Program-made: the position numbers and the translations under genes
NCBI GenBank assembly: GCA_965279355.1
Contig: OZ257155.1
Span: 2,480,001 to 2,544,000, forward strand
Origin: G965279355 sp965279355
GTDB taxonomy: Bacteria > Pseudomonadota > Alphaproteobacteria > CACIAM-22H2
Direction of reading: 5' to 3'
Length of the DNA stretch: 64,000 nucleotides
Part shown: in pieces, positions 1 to 9,110 of the stretch
How positions within the stretch are numbered: position 1 is the first letter of the stretch
How the letters are laid out: every line of letters starts with the position of its first letter
Notes under the pieces: generated by a model
Told to the model about the DNA's origin: nothing
Databases searched by the model: none
Seen by the model: the letters and a program-made list of their open reading frames with translations, nothing else

Positions 1-2598
1 AGCAGTCATGAGTTCGACAAGATTTTTCTCATCATCGACGACCAGAACCCGCGCATCTGTGCGAATCGCATGGCTTGGCTCGCTTGCGGAAGCCGCCGCC
101 ACGGGGCGTGCCCCTGCCTCAACCGGCGTATTTTCCACTTCCGGCAGGAAAATCTTGAACTGCGTGCCGACACCGGCGCGGGTCCGCATATGCACGCAGC
201 CGCCATGCGAGGTCACGATCTCCAGCACCGAATTCAGACCGAGACCGGTTCCCTTCCCGGGACCCTTCGTGGTGAAGAATGGGGTAAAGAGATTGCGCGC
301 GACGCTTTCGCTCATGCCCGAACCGTTATCCGATACTTCGAGCGTGACATATCGCCCGGGTTTCAGGTTTCCCGTCGTCAGAACGATTGATTCGTCGGCG
401 AGGACCTCGACATGCGCCCCGCCATGATGGCGGGCGGCGGCGATTTCCGATGACGACCCGATTGTTGGCGTGTCATCAACTTCGCTGCGCCCGAGAGTGA
501 GCGTAATCTGACCGGCGCGGCCCGCAAAAGCGTGCATGCCGTTGATGCAGAGATTCGTGATGACCTGCTCAATCTTTGTCGACTGAACCAGGGCCATGCA
601 TGGTGTCTGCGGGAGCGACAGCTCAAGCCGTGTTGACGACGGCATCAGCACACGCATGAACTGCTCGCAGGCGGAAACGATGGTTCTGAGATCCAGAACC
701 TGCGATTCGCTTTTTTTCTCGCGCGTAAGACCGGTCAGGGACGCGACGATGTGACGCCCCCGTTCGGCGGATGCGATAACATTATCGATATTGTAGGCCG
801 CGCCGACAACCTCGCTGACGAACTCCGAATGATAACTGGCGGCCGACCGCGACAGGCGTTGCAGACGCTCGCCAGCCAGCGAGGAGAAGCCAAGGATGAC
901 GGCCAGAAGATTGTTGAAGTCATGCGCAACCGAGCCCGCCAACGTCGCAACAGCCTGGCTTTTGTCCGCTGAAAGAAGTTTTTCCTGCTGGGCCAGCCTT
1001 TCGGCTTCGACGCGGCGCTGCGACGTAAGATCCGAAATCGACAGCATGACCTGACCGGTCGTGATGGGCTGCAGCTGGATACGCAGCGGCACATCGTTCC
1101 TGGCGAGAACTTCGTATTCGAATGGCAGTTTTCTGGCCCGTTCGACATGGTCGATCTGCTCCTGCGTCAGGCCCGCCGCCAGGAGGATCGTATGTAACGA
1201 CAACGTGCTCAGATCGGCGTTGGCGCCAAGAGCAGAGGCCGCGAGTCTCCCCAAAGATCTGTTTCCAAGCTCGACATCGCGTGCTTCGCTCAGCAGGGCC
1301 AGGGCCTGCGGCACGCTATGCAGTACTTCCTGCAGGACCGTCGTGCGGCGCGCCAGGGCCGTTTCCGCGAGGCGCCGGATTTCGTCTTCCTTATGACGAA
1401 GATCCGTGACGTCCGCCGAAACCCTGATGGCGCCCCCATCCGGCAATCGAACCGACGTGACACGGTATTCCCCGTAGGCGCGGCTCACGTCACGGGTTTC
1501 ACCGGCGAAAATTCCTTCCAGGCACCGGGCAACGTACTGCTCGCGCGTCGGCGGCAGCTCCTTTGCCTTTCCCGTCACCGGATCCACGAGGCGCGGAGGA
1601 AACAGGCTTGTGTCCCAGTACATCCCGAAGACGTCTTCAAGCGTCTTTCCAAGCTCTATCTGAGCGGCAGCCGTTCTGAATTCCCGCACGAATTGCGGAT
1701 TATAGAGCTCAAGAGTTCCGTCCGCCGAAAACATGGAAAAACTCAGGGGCAGTGCATCGATCGCCTGCTGAAGGAGCGCGCGCTGCTGCTCGCGCTCGGC
1801 TCTAAGCTGTTCATTGTTCCGTCCGGCCTGGCAGAGCACTTCCAGCGCGCGCGCCATCTTTCCGACTTCGTCCTGCCGCGTCGTGTCGTACACCACGGCG
1901 TTCCACTGACCGGCCGCAAGCTTGTCGACAGTTTCAGCCAGTCTGATAACCGGGCCTCCGATGTCGAGCCCGACAGAGATCGCCAGCCCGAACACCGCGG
2001 CAGCAACGATTGCCATCGCCACCAGGACGACCCAAAACAAGGTGTCAGTTTCGCGAACGATGTGCTGACGCCGTACCTCCAGTTCCTGCTCGGCCCTTTC
2101 CTTGACGGCCTCGATGCTTGCCCGCAGCCTTGTTTCCGTATCAAGAATCTCCTGCACCAGCACCTGGCGATGCCAGCCGGCCGCTGTTGCGAACGCTCCG
2201 GATTGCAGCAGGCCCAGATACTGCCCGACAGTACGGCGATAAACGATCAGATCCTGCCGGATCTCGCTTATGCCGGATTTTGCGATCGAAACGGCGGCGC
2301 CCAGCCGCTCAAGGCTTGCCAGCGCCCGCTCCAGATGAACATCAAGGACGGACAACGAGGCCGATGAAGAACCATCGAGAATGTCTTGTTTGCCGATTCG
2401 CGCCTCGAGGAAATGCTCCTTGATGTCATTGACGAGATCGAAGTTGAGGGCCGCGTGCGCTAGTGCCGCCCTGCTCTGCGTGTAGCGAACTTGAGAACCA
2501 CCGATGATGACTGCAATCGACACAAACCCGAGAGCGATGACGCCAACGACCAGCGCGAGCTTTCTGCGAATGCCCAGATCACTCAGGTGAATCGTCAT
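1..2598 (-). CDS. Hybrid sensor histidine kinase, CckA-like, C-terminus cut by window edge
   Basis: This is an open frame of 866 codons from ATG at 2598 to the left edge with no stop. It shows two membrane segments (about residues 14-34 and 187-207) flanking a helical sensor, then HAMP, two PAS-like regions (the first clear, the second degenerate), a dimerization domain with phosphoacceptor His559 in the motif SVAHDFNNLLAV, an ATPase domain with DNGSGM and GKGTGLGLNS, and the start of a receiver (VLVVDDEKN) at about residue 847. The HDFNN box is typical of the CckA class of hybrid kinases. It follows the response regulator at 2662-3330 by 63 bp on the same strand, so the two are probably one system. 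The full length and the receiver aspartate lie outside the window. Confidence 0.9.
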   Translation of the reverse strand, partial: MTIHLSDLGIRRKLALVVGVIALGFVSIAVIIGGSQVRYTQSRAALAHAALNFDLVNDIKEHFLEARIGKQDILDGSSSASLSVLDVHLERALASLERLGAAVSIAKSGISEIRQDLIVYRRTVGQYLGLLQSGAFATAAGWHRQVLVQEILDTETRLRASIEAVKERAEQELEVRRQHIVRETDTLFWVVLVAMAIVAAAVFGLAISVGLDIGGPVIRLAETVDKLAAGQWNAVVYDTTRQDEVGKMARALEVLCQAGRNNEQLRAEREQQRALLQQAIDALPLSFSMFSADGTLELYNPQFVREFRTAAAQIELGKTLEDVFGMYWDTSLFPPRLVDPVTGKAKELPPTREQYVARCLEGIFAGETRDVSRAYGEYRVTSVRLPDGGAIRVSADVTDLRHKEDEIRRLAETALARRTTVLQEVLHSVPQALALLSEARDVELGNRSLGRLAASALGANADLSTLSLHTILLAAGLTQEQIDHVERARKLPFEYEVLARNDVPLRIQLQPITTGQVMLSISDLTSQRRVEAERLAQQEKLLSADKSQAVATLAGSVAHDFNNLLAVILGFSSLAGERLQRLSRSAASYHSEFVSEVVGAAYNIDNVIASAERGRHIVASLTGLTREKKSESQVLDLRTIVSACEQFMRVLMPSSTRLELSLPQTPCMALVQSTKIEQVITNLCINGMHAFAGRAGQITLTLGRSEVDDTPTIGSSSEIAAARHHGGAHVEVLADESIVLTTGNLKPGRYVTLEVSDNGSGMSESVARNLFTPFFTTKGPGKGTGLGLNSVLEIVTSHGGCVHMRTRAGVGTQFKIFLPEVENTPVEAGARPVAAASASEPSHAIRTDARVLVVDDEKNLVELMTA

Positions 2599-2661
2599 GG
2601 CGTGCCCTGTCCGCGGGAGACTGTGCGTATTGTTCTCATCGCCACCCGACCCGCCACGAAA

Positions 2662-3330
2662 TTACGCCAGCGCGTCAGTCGAACCAGCTGCTTCAGCTTT
2701 GAGACGAATGGCGAGACGCACGGCATCGGTGCGATTTTTCGCGCCGATCTTGCGGAAGAGGTGCATCAGGTGGCTTTTGACCGTGATCTCGGCAATGCCG
2801 AGATTCTCCGAGATCTGCTTGTTCGACCAGCCTCGCATAAGCTCATCGAGAACCTGCGTTTCGCGCGAGGTCAGATCGTTCAGGCTACCGGTGCGTGTTG
2901 TGATCGCGTCGGACTGCCGGCCGACCATCAGGAAGGGCGCAACATAGCGGCCGCCTTCAAGCAATGTCTTCAGCGCGTCGCGGAGATCGTCCGAGGCCAT
3001 GGTTTTCGCCAGAAACCCCGCCGCGCCCTCCTGCATCACTTCGCGCGCCTCGGCTGGCGACAACATCCCGGAAATGATCGCGACAGGCGTATTGCCGACC
3101 AGACCGATCATTCGCCGCAATCCGCTCAGGCCGTTCATGCCCGGCATGCGCATATCCAGGAGGATCAGATCGTAGTTGGCAGCCTGATTTGCCTTCGCCT
3201 GCACGACCGCAGCATAGGCCTTGTCGAATGTGTTGTATGTCTCGACAGACTCGGCGAGTCCTTCTTTTTCCACAATCGTCTTCAGAAGCTCGCCGAACAG
3301 CTCGTGATCGTCCGCGATCAGCATTTTCAT
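2662..3330 (-). CDS. NarL/FixJ-type response regulator paired with the hybrid kinase
   Basis: This 222-residue protein has an N-terminal receiver (acidic pair in IADDHELF, predicted phosphoacceptor Asp59 in LILLDMRMPG) and a C-terminal LuxR-type helix-turn-helix (about residues 155-215, GWSNKQISENLGIAEITVKS). It is expected to be phosphorylated by the kinase directly downstream (gap 63 bp) and to control transcription. It closely resembles the regulator at 9111-9797, with the same opening DDHELF and the same GWSNK-x-I-x-ENLGI recognition region. The two loci therefore look like duplicates. The 132 bp upstream separates it from cheR, and it may have its own promoter there. Confidence 0.93.
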   Translation of the reverse strand: MKMLIADDHELFGELLKTIVEKEGLAESVETYNTFDKAYAAVVQAKANQAANYDLILLDMRMPGMNGLSGLRRMIGLVGNTPVAIISGMLSPAEAREVMQEGAAGFLAKTMASDDLRDALKTLLEGGRYVAPFLMVGRQSDAITTRTGSLNDLTSRETQVLDELMRGWSNKQISENLGIAEITVKSHLMHLFRKIGAKNRTDAVRLAIRLKAEAAGSTDALA

Positions 3331-3462
3331 GGCCGGTGCCTTTCGAACAGGTCCCCCAAGACGAGCTCACGTCGTCTGGAATCACCGGAACGATAGTCGC
3401 CGCAGCCTAAAATGGCCTTAAGCTTGAGCGCAATTTTACTAAACTGTCGGGCTTGTCGGGCG

Positions 3463-4302
3463 TTATCCGACTGCCTTCTTTGCCGGCTGCGCGGCCGACG
3501 GCGTATAAATTCCGCGCCGGCCGGCGAGCGGACTGAAGGTATCGGTAATGCCGATCACCGTTTCGGCGCCGCCCAGAAACAGGAAGCTGTTGGCTTCCAT
3601 CTGCCTGGCAATCCGTTGAAGAACCTGCGCTTTGGTAGCTTGGTCGAAATAGATCAGGACATTGCGGCAGAAGACGACGTCGAAGACGCCAAGCGCCATC
3701 GGATCGGAGAGAAGGTTAAATTCGCGGTACGAAATCATGCTCCGGAGCGGCGGATTGACCCGCCAAGCCTCGCCCTCCTTGGTGAAATATTTCACCAGCA
3801 TCTGGATGGGAAGGCCGCGCTGGACCTCAAACTGTGTGTACAGGCCTTCCCGCGCATAGTTTAGGGCGTTCGGGACGATGTCGGTCCCCACCAGTTCCAC
3901 GGTCCAGCCGGCAAGCCGGGCTGCTTCTTCCTTGAGGATCATCGCCAGCGAGTAAGGTTCCTGCCCGGTCGAGGCCGCCGCGCACCAGATCCGGATTTTT
4001 CGGCTGCTGGCCTTCGATGCCAGCAGGCTGGGAAGGACATGCTGACGGAATTCGTCGAATGGGCGCGTGTCGCGGAAGAAGAACGATTCATGCGTCATCA
4101 TCGCGTCCAGGGCTTCGCGGGCCATGACGAGATTGCCGCCCTTGCGCATGGCGGCGATCACATCCTCATGGTTGTTCAGACCATGCCGCCGGGCGATGGG
4201 GGTAAGCCGGCTCTCGATCAGGTAGGCCTTATCCGGGCCGATCGACAACCCCGTCTGCTTGAGCAGGACGTTGGCAAAAAAGCTGAGATTCTCGGGGTTC
4301 AT
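3463..4302 (-). CDS. cheR: CheR chemoreceptor glutamate methyltransferase
   Basis: CheR transfers methyl groups from S-adenosylmethionine to glutamates of chemoreceptors during adaptation. The 279-residue product has the alpha-helical CheR N-domain followed by a class I methyltransferase fold with the SAM motif IWCAAASTGQEPYS and the downstream FCRNVLIYFD motif. The start ATG at 4302 overlaps the cheB stop by 4 bp (ATGA). An earlier in-frame start at 4407 would add about 35 residues lying inside cheB and is unlikely. It is third in the cheY-cheB-cheR unit. No TPR or CheW-binding extension is present. Confidence 0.95.
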   Translation of the reverse strand: MNPENLSFFANVLLKQTGLSIGPDKAYLIESRLTPIARRHGLNNHEDVIAAMRKGGNLVMAREALDAMMTHESFFFRDTRPFDEFRQHVLPSLLASKASSRKIRIWCAAASTGQEPYSLAMILKEEAARLAGWTVELVGTDIVPNALNYAREGLYTQFEVQRGLPIQMLVKYFTKEGEAWRVNPPLRSMISYREFNLLSDPMALGVFDVVFCRNVLIYFDQATKAQVLQRIARQMEANSFLFLGGAETVIGITDTFSPLAGRRGIYTPSAAQPAKKAVG

Positions 4303-5432
4303 TGAACTTCTCCAGAAAGGCACTTTCCAATGCGCCCGCCGATGACAGGAAGGGGAAGGACTTCGCTGCACGCCCCGGTCGCGGCGACCGCGCCCGGCAT
4401 GCCCCAAACTACGCTTGTAGCCTCGTCCTGCGCCCAGACGGTGCCGCCGGCGTCGGCCACGGCTAGGCCGCCCTTTGCCCCATCGGACCCCATGCCGGTA
4501 AGGATGACGGCGAGGGTCGATGGCCCGTAAACCTTTGCCAGGCTTCGGAAAAGTGGATCCACCGCCGGCCGGCAGAAATTCTCGGCCGGGGCGCTGTTGA
4601 TCTGCAGAACAGGGGCCGAAGAGGTCCCGTCGACGACCATGTGAAACCCGCCGGGCGCCACATAAATGTGCCTGGGCAGGATCGGCATGCCGTTTTGCCC
4701 TTCGACCGCAGGCCGGCGGGCCGCCTTGGCCAGCTGTTCGGCCAGAATACGGGTGAACATCGGCGGCATATGCTGAACGATTACAATAGGATGAGAGATT
4801 TTGTCCGGCAAGGAGGACAGGACATTGAGCAGCGCCGGCGGTCCACCGGTCGAAGCACCAATGCCAAGAATTTTAGGGACAGTGCGCGGGGCCGGCCGCA
4901 GCCTCACAACCACGTTGCGCGGGGCCGCCGGTTCCACAACCCGGGCCACCCGCCGCGGCTCGGCAGGACGAGCCGCCGGACGACGCCGTGTGCGGCCTAA
5001 CCCAATGATTTTTTGAAGTAATTCCCGCTTGAATTCGGCGGCGTTGTAGATCGAGCCGGCACCAGGCTTGGGCACATAATCCATGGCCCCACGCTTGAGC
5101 GCCTCAAGGCTGACCTCGGCGCCGCGCTGCGTCAGCGTCGATGCCATGATCACGCCGACGAACGGATCCGCCTCCAGAATCAGCGGCAGCGCACTGAGAC
5201 CGTCAAGGACAGGCATTTCGATATCGAGAACGATGACGTCGATCTGCGTACGCTTCACCTCGTTTACGGCCATCTGACCGTTGGATACGGAGGCGACAAC
5301 CTCGATTTCCGGATCTTCGGTCAATGCCCGGACGATGACGCCGCGGATAACCGCGGAATCATCGACGACCATAACGCGAACCGGATTCATGGTTTGCTTA
5401 AGCACACTGACAGTCGACGCCGCGGCAGTCAT
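4299..5432 (-). CDS. cheB: CheB protein-glutamate methylesterase/deamidase
   Basis: CheB removes receptor methyl groups and deamidates glutamines when phosphorylated by CheA. The 377-residue protein has a receiver with predicted phosphoacceptor Asp70 (VIVLDIEMPVLDG), a long Pro/Arg linker, and a catalytic domain with the Ser motif GIGASTGGPPA, the His motif IVQHMPP and the Asp motif LTGMGSDGA. The chosen ATG at 5432 overlaps the stop of cheY by 4 bp. A second possible start lies 14 codons downstream at MNPVRV. It is coupled to cheR by another ATGA overlap. Confidence 0.95.
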   Translation of the reverse strand: MTAAASTVSVLKQTMNPVRVMVVDDSAVIRGVIVRALTEDPEIEVVASVSNGQMAVNEVKRTQIDVIVLDIEMPVLDGLSALPLILEADPFVGVIMASTLTQRGAEVSLEALKRGAMDYVPKPGAGSIYNAAEFKRELLQKIIGLGRTRRRPAARPAEPRRVARVVEPAAPRNVVVRLRPAPRTVPKILGIGASTGGPPALLNVLSSLPDKISHPIVIVQHMPPMFTRILAEQLAKAARRPAVEGQNGMPILPRHIYVAPGGFHMVVDGTSSAPVLQINSAPAENFCRPAVDPLFRSLAKVYGPSTLAVILTGMGSDGAKGGLAVADAGGTVWAQDEATSVVWGMPGAVAATGACSEVLPLPVIGGRIGKCLSGEVQ

Positions 5433-5797
5433 GCGAGCAGGCCGATCTGACGGAACTTCGCTTCCAGGATTTCCCGGTCGAACGGCTTCATGATGTACTC
5501 ATTGGCCCCTGCCTCGAGGGCCTTCTGGATATGCGCCATGCTCGATTCCGTGGTGCAGAAGATCACCAGCGGCTTCGTGCCGTCGGCCGACTGCGGAAGG
5601 GCAAGCAGAAATTCCATTCCGTCCATAACCGGCATGTTCCAGTCGAGCAGGATGGCATCCGGACGACGCTGGCTGCAGATATCCAGAGCCTGCTGGCCGT
5701 TACTTGCTTCTTCAACGGAAAGGCCAAGCTCGGCAACGATTCGGCCGGCGGCAGTCCTGATGACCCGGGAGTCATCGACAATCAGGCACGTTTTCAT
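5429..5797 (-). CDS. cheY: CheY-like single-domain response regulator
   Basis: This 122-residue stand-alone receiver has the acidic pair in LIVDDSR, predicted phosphoacceptor Asp52 (ILLDWNMPVMDG), a conserved Thr in FCTTES and a Lys in IMKPFD. It has no output domain. First gene of the leftward cheY-cheB-cheR unit and divergent from cheA, it should be the phosphorylation target of CheA, acting on the flagellar motor or as a phosphate sink. The 206-bp divergent intergenic region to cheA presumably carries both promoters. Confidence 0.93.
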   Translation of the reverse strand: MKTCLIVDDSRVIRTAAGRIVAELGLSVEEASNGQQALDICSQRRPDAILLDWNMPVMDGMEFLLALPQSADGTKPLVIFCTTESSMAHIQKALEAGANEYIMKPFDREILEAKFRQIGLLA

Positions 5798-5880
5798 AGG
5801 GCACCCTTAATTCGTTATGCACGGATTATGGGCGTGCGCGGCCGCACGAGGAACCCGACAAAAGTACTAGAGGGGTTCTT

Positions 5881-5895
5881 TATCCCCAGTGGGGA
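5881..5895. promoter_or_regulatory. Short palindrome in the cheY/cheA divergent promoter region
   Basis: TCCCC-AGT-GGGGA is a perfect 5-bp inverted repeat, preceded by AGGGG 20 bp upstream that could pair alternatively with the CCCC. It sits between the divergent cheY and cheA starts and could be an operator. No known regulator is assigned. Confidence 0.3.
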
Positions 5896-6003
5896 ATGCG
5901 CGAAGTCATACCTCCGTTTAGTTCTCCCACACCACGCACCAGTGCATTTTCGATGCTGTCGGAGCCTCCGACGTGCGGTCACTCCAGTCATGAGAGCGGT
6001 GTT

Positions 6004-8202
6004 ATGGATGAACTTCTTCAAGATTTCCTGACGGAAACATCAGAGAGCCTGGCGAATATCGACAACGACCTTGTCACGTTCGAGCAGACGCCCGACGACC
6101 CGAATCTCATCAAAAGCATTTTTCGGATGGTGCATACCATCAAGGGAACCTGCGGTTTCATCGGTCTCCAGCGGCTGGGCCATGTCGCTCACGCAGGAGA
6201 GAATGTGCTCGGCGCGTTTCGCGACGGCGTTCTCAAGCCCGATTCAGACAATATCGGCGCGGTCCTGGAAGCCATCGACTGCATCAAGGCCATCGTGGCC
6301 GGCATCGAGCAGCAGGGTAGCGAACCGGCCGGCGACGACACCGCCCTCATCTCCCGCCTGAATTCGATCCTCGAAGGCAACACCGAAATCCCCGACGCTC
6401 CGGTCGCCGTGAACGCGGTCGTCGAAGAGGCGCCGGTTGAAGAAAGCCCGGTTGTCGAGCAGCCGGTTGCCGCTCCCATCGTTCAGCAGACCACCGCCGC
6501 CCAGGCCGACGCACCGGCCGCGAATGCAAATGCAGCCAACAATTCCGGCCAGACCGTCCGGGTCTCCATCTCCCTTCTGGAGACCCTGATGACGGCCGTC
6601 AGCGAACTGGTGCTGACCCGCAATCAGCTGGTTCAGGGCATCCGCGATCTCGAAATCGGCTCGGTCAAGGTTCCCCTGCAGCGCCTGTCGCAGATCGTCT
6701 CCGAGCTGCAGGAAGGCGTGATGAAGACACGCATGCAGCAGATCGGCAATGCCTGGCAGAAACTGCCGCGCCTCATCCGCGATCTTTCGCATGAATGCGG
6801 CAAGAAGATCGACCTGCAGCTGATCGGCCAGGACACCGAAGTCGATCGTCAGGTTCTGGAGATCATCAAGGATCCGCTGACCCACATGGTCCGCAACTCC
6901 GCCGACCACGGCCTCGAGACGCCGAGCGAGCGTCTGGCCGCCGGCAAGCCGGAAACCGGCCGCATCACCATCAGCGCCTGCCACCAGGGCGGCTACATCG
7001 TGATCGAAGTCGGTGACGACGGCCGCGGTCTGAATTCCGACCGCATCCGCAAGAAGATCGTGGAAAAGGGTCTCGCCTCCGAGGCCGCCGCCGCGCAGCT
7101 CACCGATTCACAGCTCCACCGCTACATTTTCGATGCCGGCTTCTCCACCGCCGCCAAAGTCACGGCCGTTTCCGGCCGCGGCGTCGGCATGGACGTGGTC
7201 CGCACCAACATCGAGAAGATCGGCGGTTCCATCGACCTGACGTCGCGTGACGGCGTCGGCACGATGTTCACGATCCGCATCCCGCTGACCCTGGCGATCG
7301 CGTCGGCCCTGATCGTCGAGACTGCCGGCGAGCGCTTCGCGGTTCCGCAGGTTGCGGTTCTCGAGCTCGTCATGGTCTCCGCGAATTCGGAGCACAAGAT
7401 CGAAAAGATCAACAATGCGCCGATCCTGCGACTGCGCGACCGGCTGTTGCCGCTCATGTATCTCGGCAAGACCCTGGAGCTCACGGACGCCGACCCCGGC
7501 GAGACGTCGTATGTAATGATCCTGCAGGCCGGCAGCCAGAAGTTCGGTGTTGTCGTCGATCGGGTTCTCGACACGGAAGAAATCGTGGTCAAACCTGTTG
7601 CGCCGATCCTCAAGGATCTCACAATCTATTCCGGCAACACCATTCTGGGCGACGGCAGCGTCGTCATGATCCTCGATCCGAACGGCCTTGCCGCCGGCAT
7701 CGAAGCAGCCTCCGACACGACCGAGAGCAAGACCCAGTCTGGCACCTCGGAAAGCTCAGCCGAACTCACCCGCGTCCTGCTGTTCGAAGCAGCGCCGCAG
7801 GGCCCGGTTTGCGCCATCCCGCTGTCAAGGGTCGACCGCATCGAGAACCTCCGGATGGAAACGACGGAAACGGCCGGCGACCGCTCGGTGGTCCAGTATC
7901 GCGGCTCGCTCATGCCGCTGGTTCAGATCACGAACGACTGGATGATGCCGAAGGAAGGCACCAATCCGACGCTTGTGTTCGGCAGCGCCGGCGGCCCGTT
8001 TGGGGTCGTCGTCCATCGCATCCTCGATATCGTCGAAAGCGATCTCAAGGTGAACGTCAATACACGCCATCCAAGCTATCTCGGCACCGCCATCCTGGCC
8101 GAGAAGGCAACCGAGATCGTGGACATCGACTATCTGGCGCAGGGTGCCTGGCCTGAAGCCTCATCCTCACCCTCGCCCATGCTGTTCAAAGCCGCCGCTT
8201 AA
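6004..8202 (+). CDS. cheA: CheA chemotaxis histidine kinase with two C-terminal CheW-like domains
   Basis: CheA autophosphorylates on its Hpt domain and passes phosphate to CheY and CheB. In the 732-residue product the Hpt domain carries His44 (VHTIKGTCGFIG). Then come an Ala/Pro/Val-rich linker (about 125-180), the P3 dimerization helices, an ATPase domain with HMVRNSADHGLE and GRGVGMDVVRTNI, a CheW-like domain (about 455-590) and a second CheW-like domain (about 605-720). I chose the ATG at 6004 because Hpt homology starts there. An in-frame start at 5896 would add 36 residues with no family similarity. It is followed by cheW after 18 bp. Confidence 0.93.
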   Translation: MDELLQDFLTETSESLANIDNDLVTFEQTPDDPNLIKSIFRMVHTIKGTCGFIGLQRLGHVAHAGENVLGAFRDGVLKPDSDNIGAVLEAIDCIKAIVAGIEQQGSEPAGDDTALISRLNSILEGNTEIPDAPVAVNAVVEEAPVEESPVVEQPVAAPIVQQTTAAQADAPAANANAANNSGQTVRVSISLLETLMTAVSELVLTRNQLVQGIRDLEIGSVKVPLQRLSQIVSELQEGVMKTRMQQIGNAWQKLPRLIRDLSHECGKKIDLQLIGQDTEVDRQVLEIIKDPLTHMVRNSADHGLETPSERLAAGKPETGRITISACHQGGYIVIEVGDDGRGLNSDRIRKKIVEKGLASEAAAAQLTDSQLHRYIFDAGFSTAAKVTAVSGRGVGMDVVRTNIEKIGGSIDLTSRDGVGTMFTIRIPLTLAIASALIVETAGERFAVPQVAVLELVMVSANSEHKIEKINNAPILRLRDRLLPLMYLGKTLELTDADPGETSYVMILQAGSQKFGVVVDRVLDTEEIVVKPVAPILKDLTIYSGNTILGDGSVVMILDPNGLAAGIEAASDTTESKTQSGTSESSAELTRVLLFEAAPQGPVCAIPLSRVDRIENLRMETTETAGDRSVVQYRGSLMPLVQITNDWMMPKEGTNPTLVFGSAGGPFGVVVHRILDIVESDLKVNVNTRHPSYLGTAILAEKATEIVDIDYLAQGAWPEASSSPSPMLFKAAA

Positions 8203-8220
8203 GACGAACTGGAGATCATC

Positions 8221-8661
8221 ATGTCCAAGAATGAATATCTGACGATTGTTGTTGCTGGCCAGGAATTCGGCGTATTGGTCACCGATGTCACCGACGTGTT
8301 GCGGGCGCAAGCCACGACGCGGATTCCCAAGGCGTCCGCCGATATCGGCGGCGCTCTCAACCTCCGGGGACGCATCGTCACCGCGATCGACCTTCGCACC
8401 CGCATGGGATTGCCGGCGCGGGAAGAGGGCGGCGAATCGATGCATGTCGTCATTCAGCTCGGCAACGAAGCGTATGGCCTCGTGGTCGACTCCGTCGGCG
8501 ACGTCATCGCCCTGGACGACGGCGACCGGCAGCCGGCTCCGCCGACGCTGGCGGCGCACTGGATCGCCTTGACCAAAGGCGTTTATCGGCTCCCCAGCCG
8601 GTTGCTGCTGATCCTGGATGTTGCGGCGGCCGTGCTCGGCAACCGCAAGCGTGCCGCCTGA
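8221..8661 (+). CDS. cheW: CheW receptor-kinase coupling protein
   Basis: This 146-residue protein matches the CheW fold along its whole length: an N-terminal strand pair (YLTIVVAGQEFGVLV), an NLRGRIVTAIDL motif, and the C-terminal YGLVVDSVGDVIAL segment. It would bridge the chemoreceptor at 12891 and CheA at the membrane array. It is the second gene of the rightward chemotaxis unit, 18 bp after cheA, with GGAG 8 bp before the ATG. Confidence 0.93.
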   Translation: MSKNEYLTIVVAGQEFGVLVTDVTDVLRAQATTRIPKASADIGGALNLRGRIVTAIDLRTRMGLPAREEGGESMHVVIQLGNEAYGLVVDSVGDVIALDDGDRQPAPPTLAAHWIALTKGVYRLPSRLLLILDVAAAVLGNRKRAA

Positions 8662-8682
8662 TCGTCGTGAGACCTAACGACC

Positions 8683-9000
8683 ATGACACCGGACACTGCT
8701 TTAGAAGACTCTGAGCGGAAGCTCGACGAGGGAACGCCTGCAGTCATGGCCCTCCGCCTTGTCGAGTATCTGATGAATGAAGCCCGTGAGGATCAAACCC
8801 TGAAGGCATATGTCGAGGTGGACCAGAGGATGGTCCCCTTGATGGAGGACGGTTTCTCGAAGGACCCTCGCGATCCCGATGCGCTGAAGTGGCTCTGGCA
8901 GCTCGCCGGAACCTGGAGCATCAAGATGCGCGGCGCCAATTCGAGTAAAATTCGTCGCCTTTTCAGTCTCTTAGACATCCTGCCGCGCCCCACGGGTTGA
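8683..9000 (+). CDS. Small hypothetical protein following cheW
   Basis: This is a 105-residue protein of unrecognised family, 21 bp after cheW and probably cotranscribed with it. The sequence is acidic in the N-terminal half and Lys/Arg-rich near the C-terminus (IKMRGANSSKIRRLFSLLD). It has no signal peptide, membrane segment or cysteine motif and is predicted mainly helical. Position suggests a chemotaxis or two-component accessory, but nothing in the sequence gives a function. Confidence 0.7.
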   Translation: MTPDTALEDSERKLDEGTPAVMALRLVEYLMNEAREDQTLKAYVEVDQRMVPLMEDGFSKDPRDPDALKWLWQLAGTWSIKMRGANSSKIRRLFSLLDILPRPTG

Positions 9001-9026
9001 TCTTGGGCAATGCGTGGCATTTACTA

Positions 9027-9050
9027 TCGGTTAGACCGGCCCTTAACCGA
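9027..9050. other. Perfect 7-bp inverted repeat before the second response regulator
   Basis: TCGGTTA and TAACCGA are separated by 10 bp, 60 bp upstream of the ATG at 9111. There is no T-tract, so an operator for the following regulator gene fits better than a terminator. Either remains possible. Confidence 0.4.
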
Positions 9051-9110
9051 AGACGCACACCCTTCATCAGCGACCCAACCCCGATTTTCTCTCTAGCGTG
9101 ATGCCGTTCC

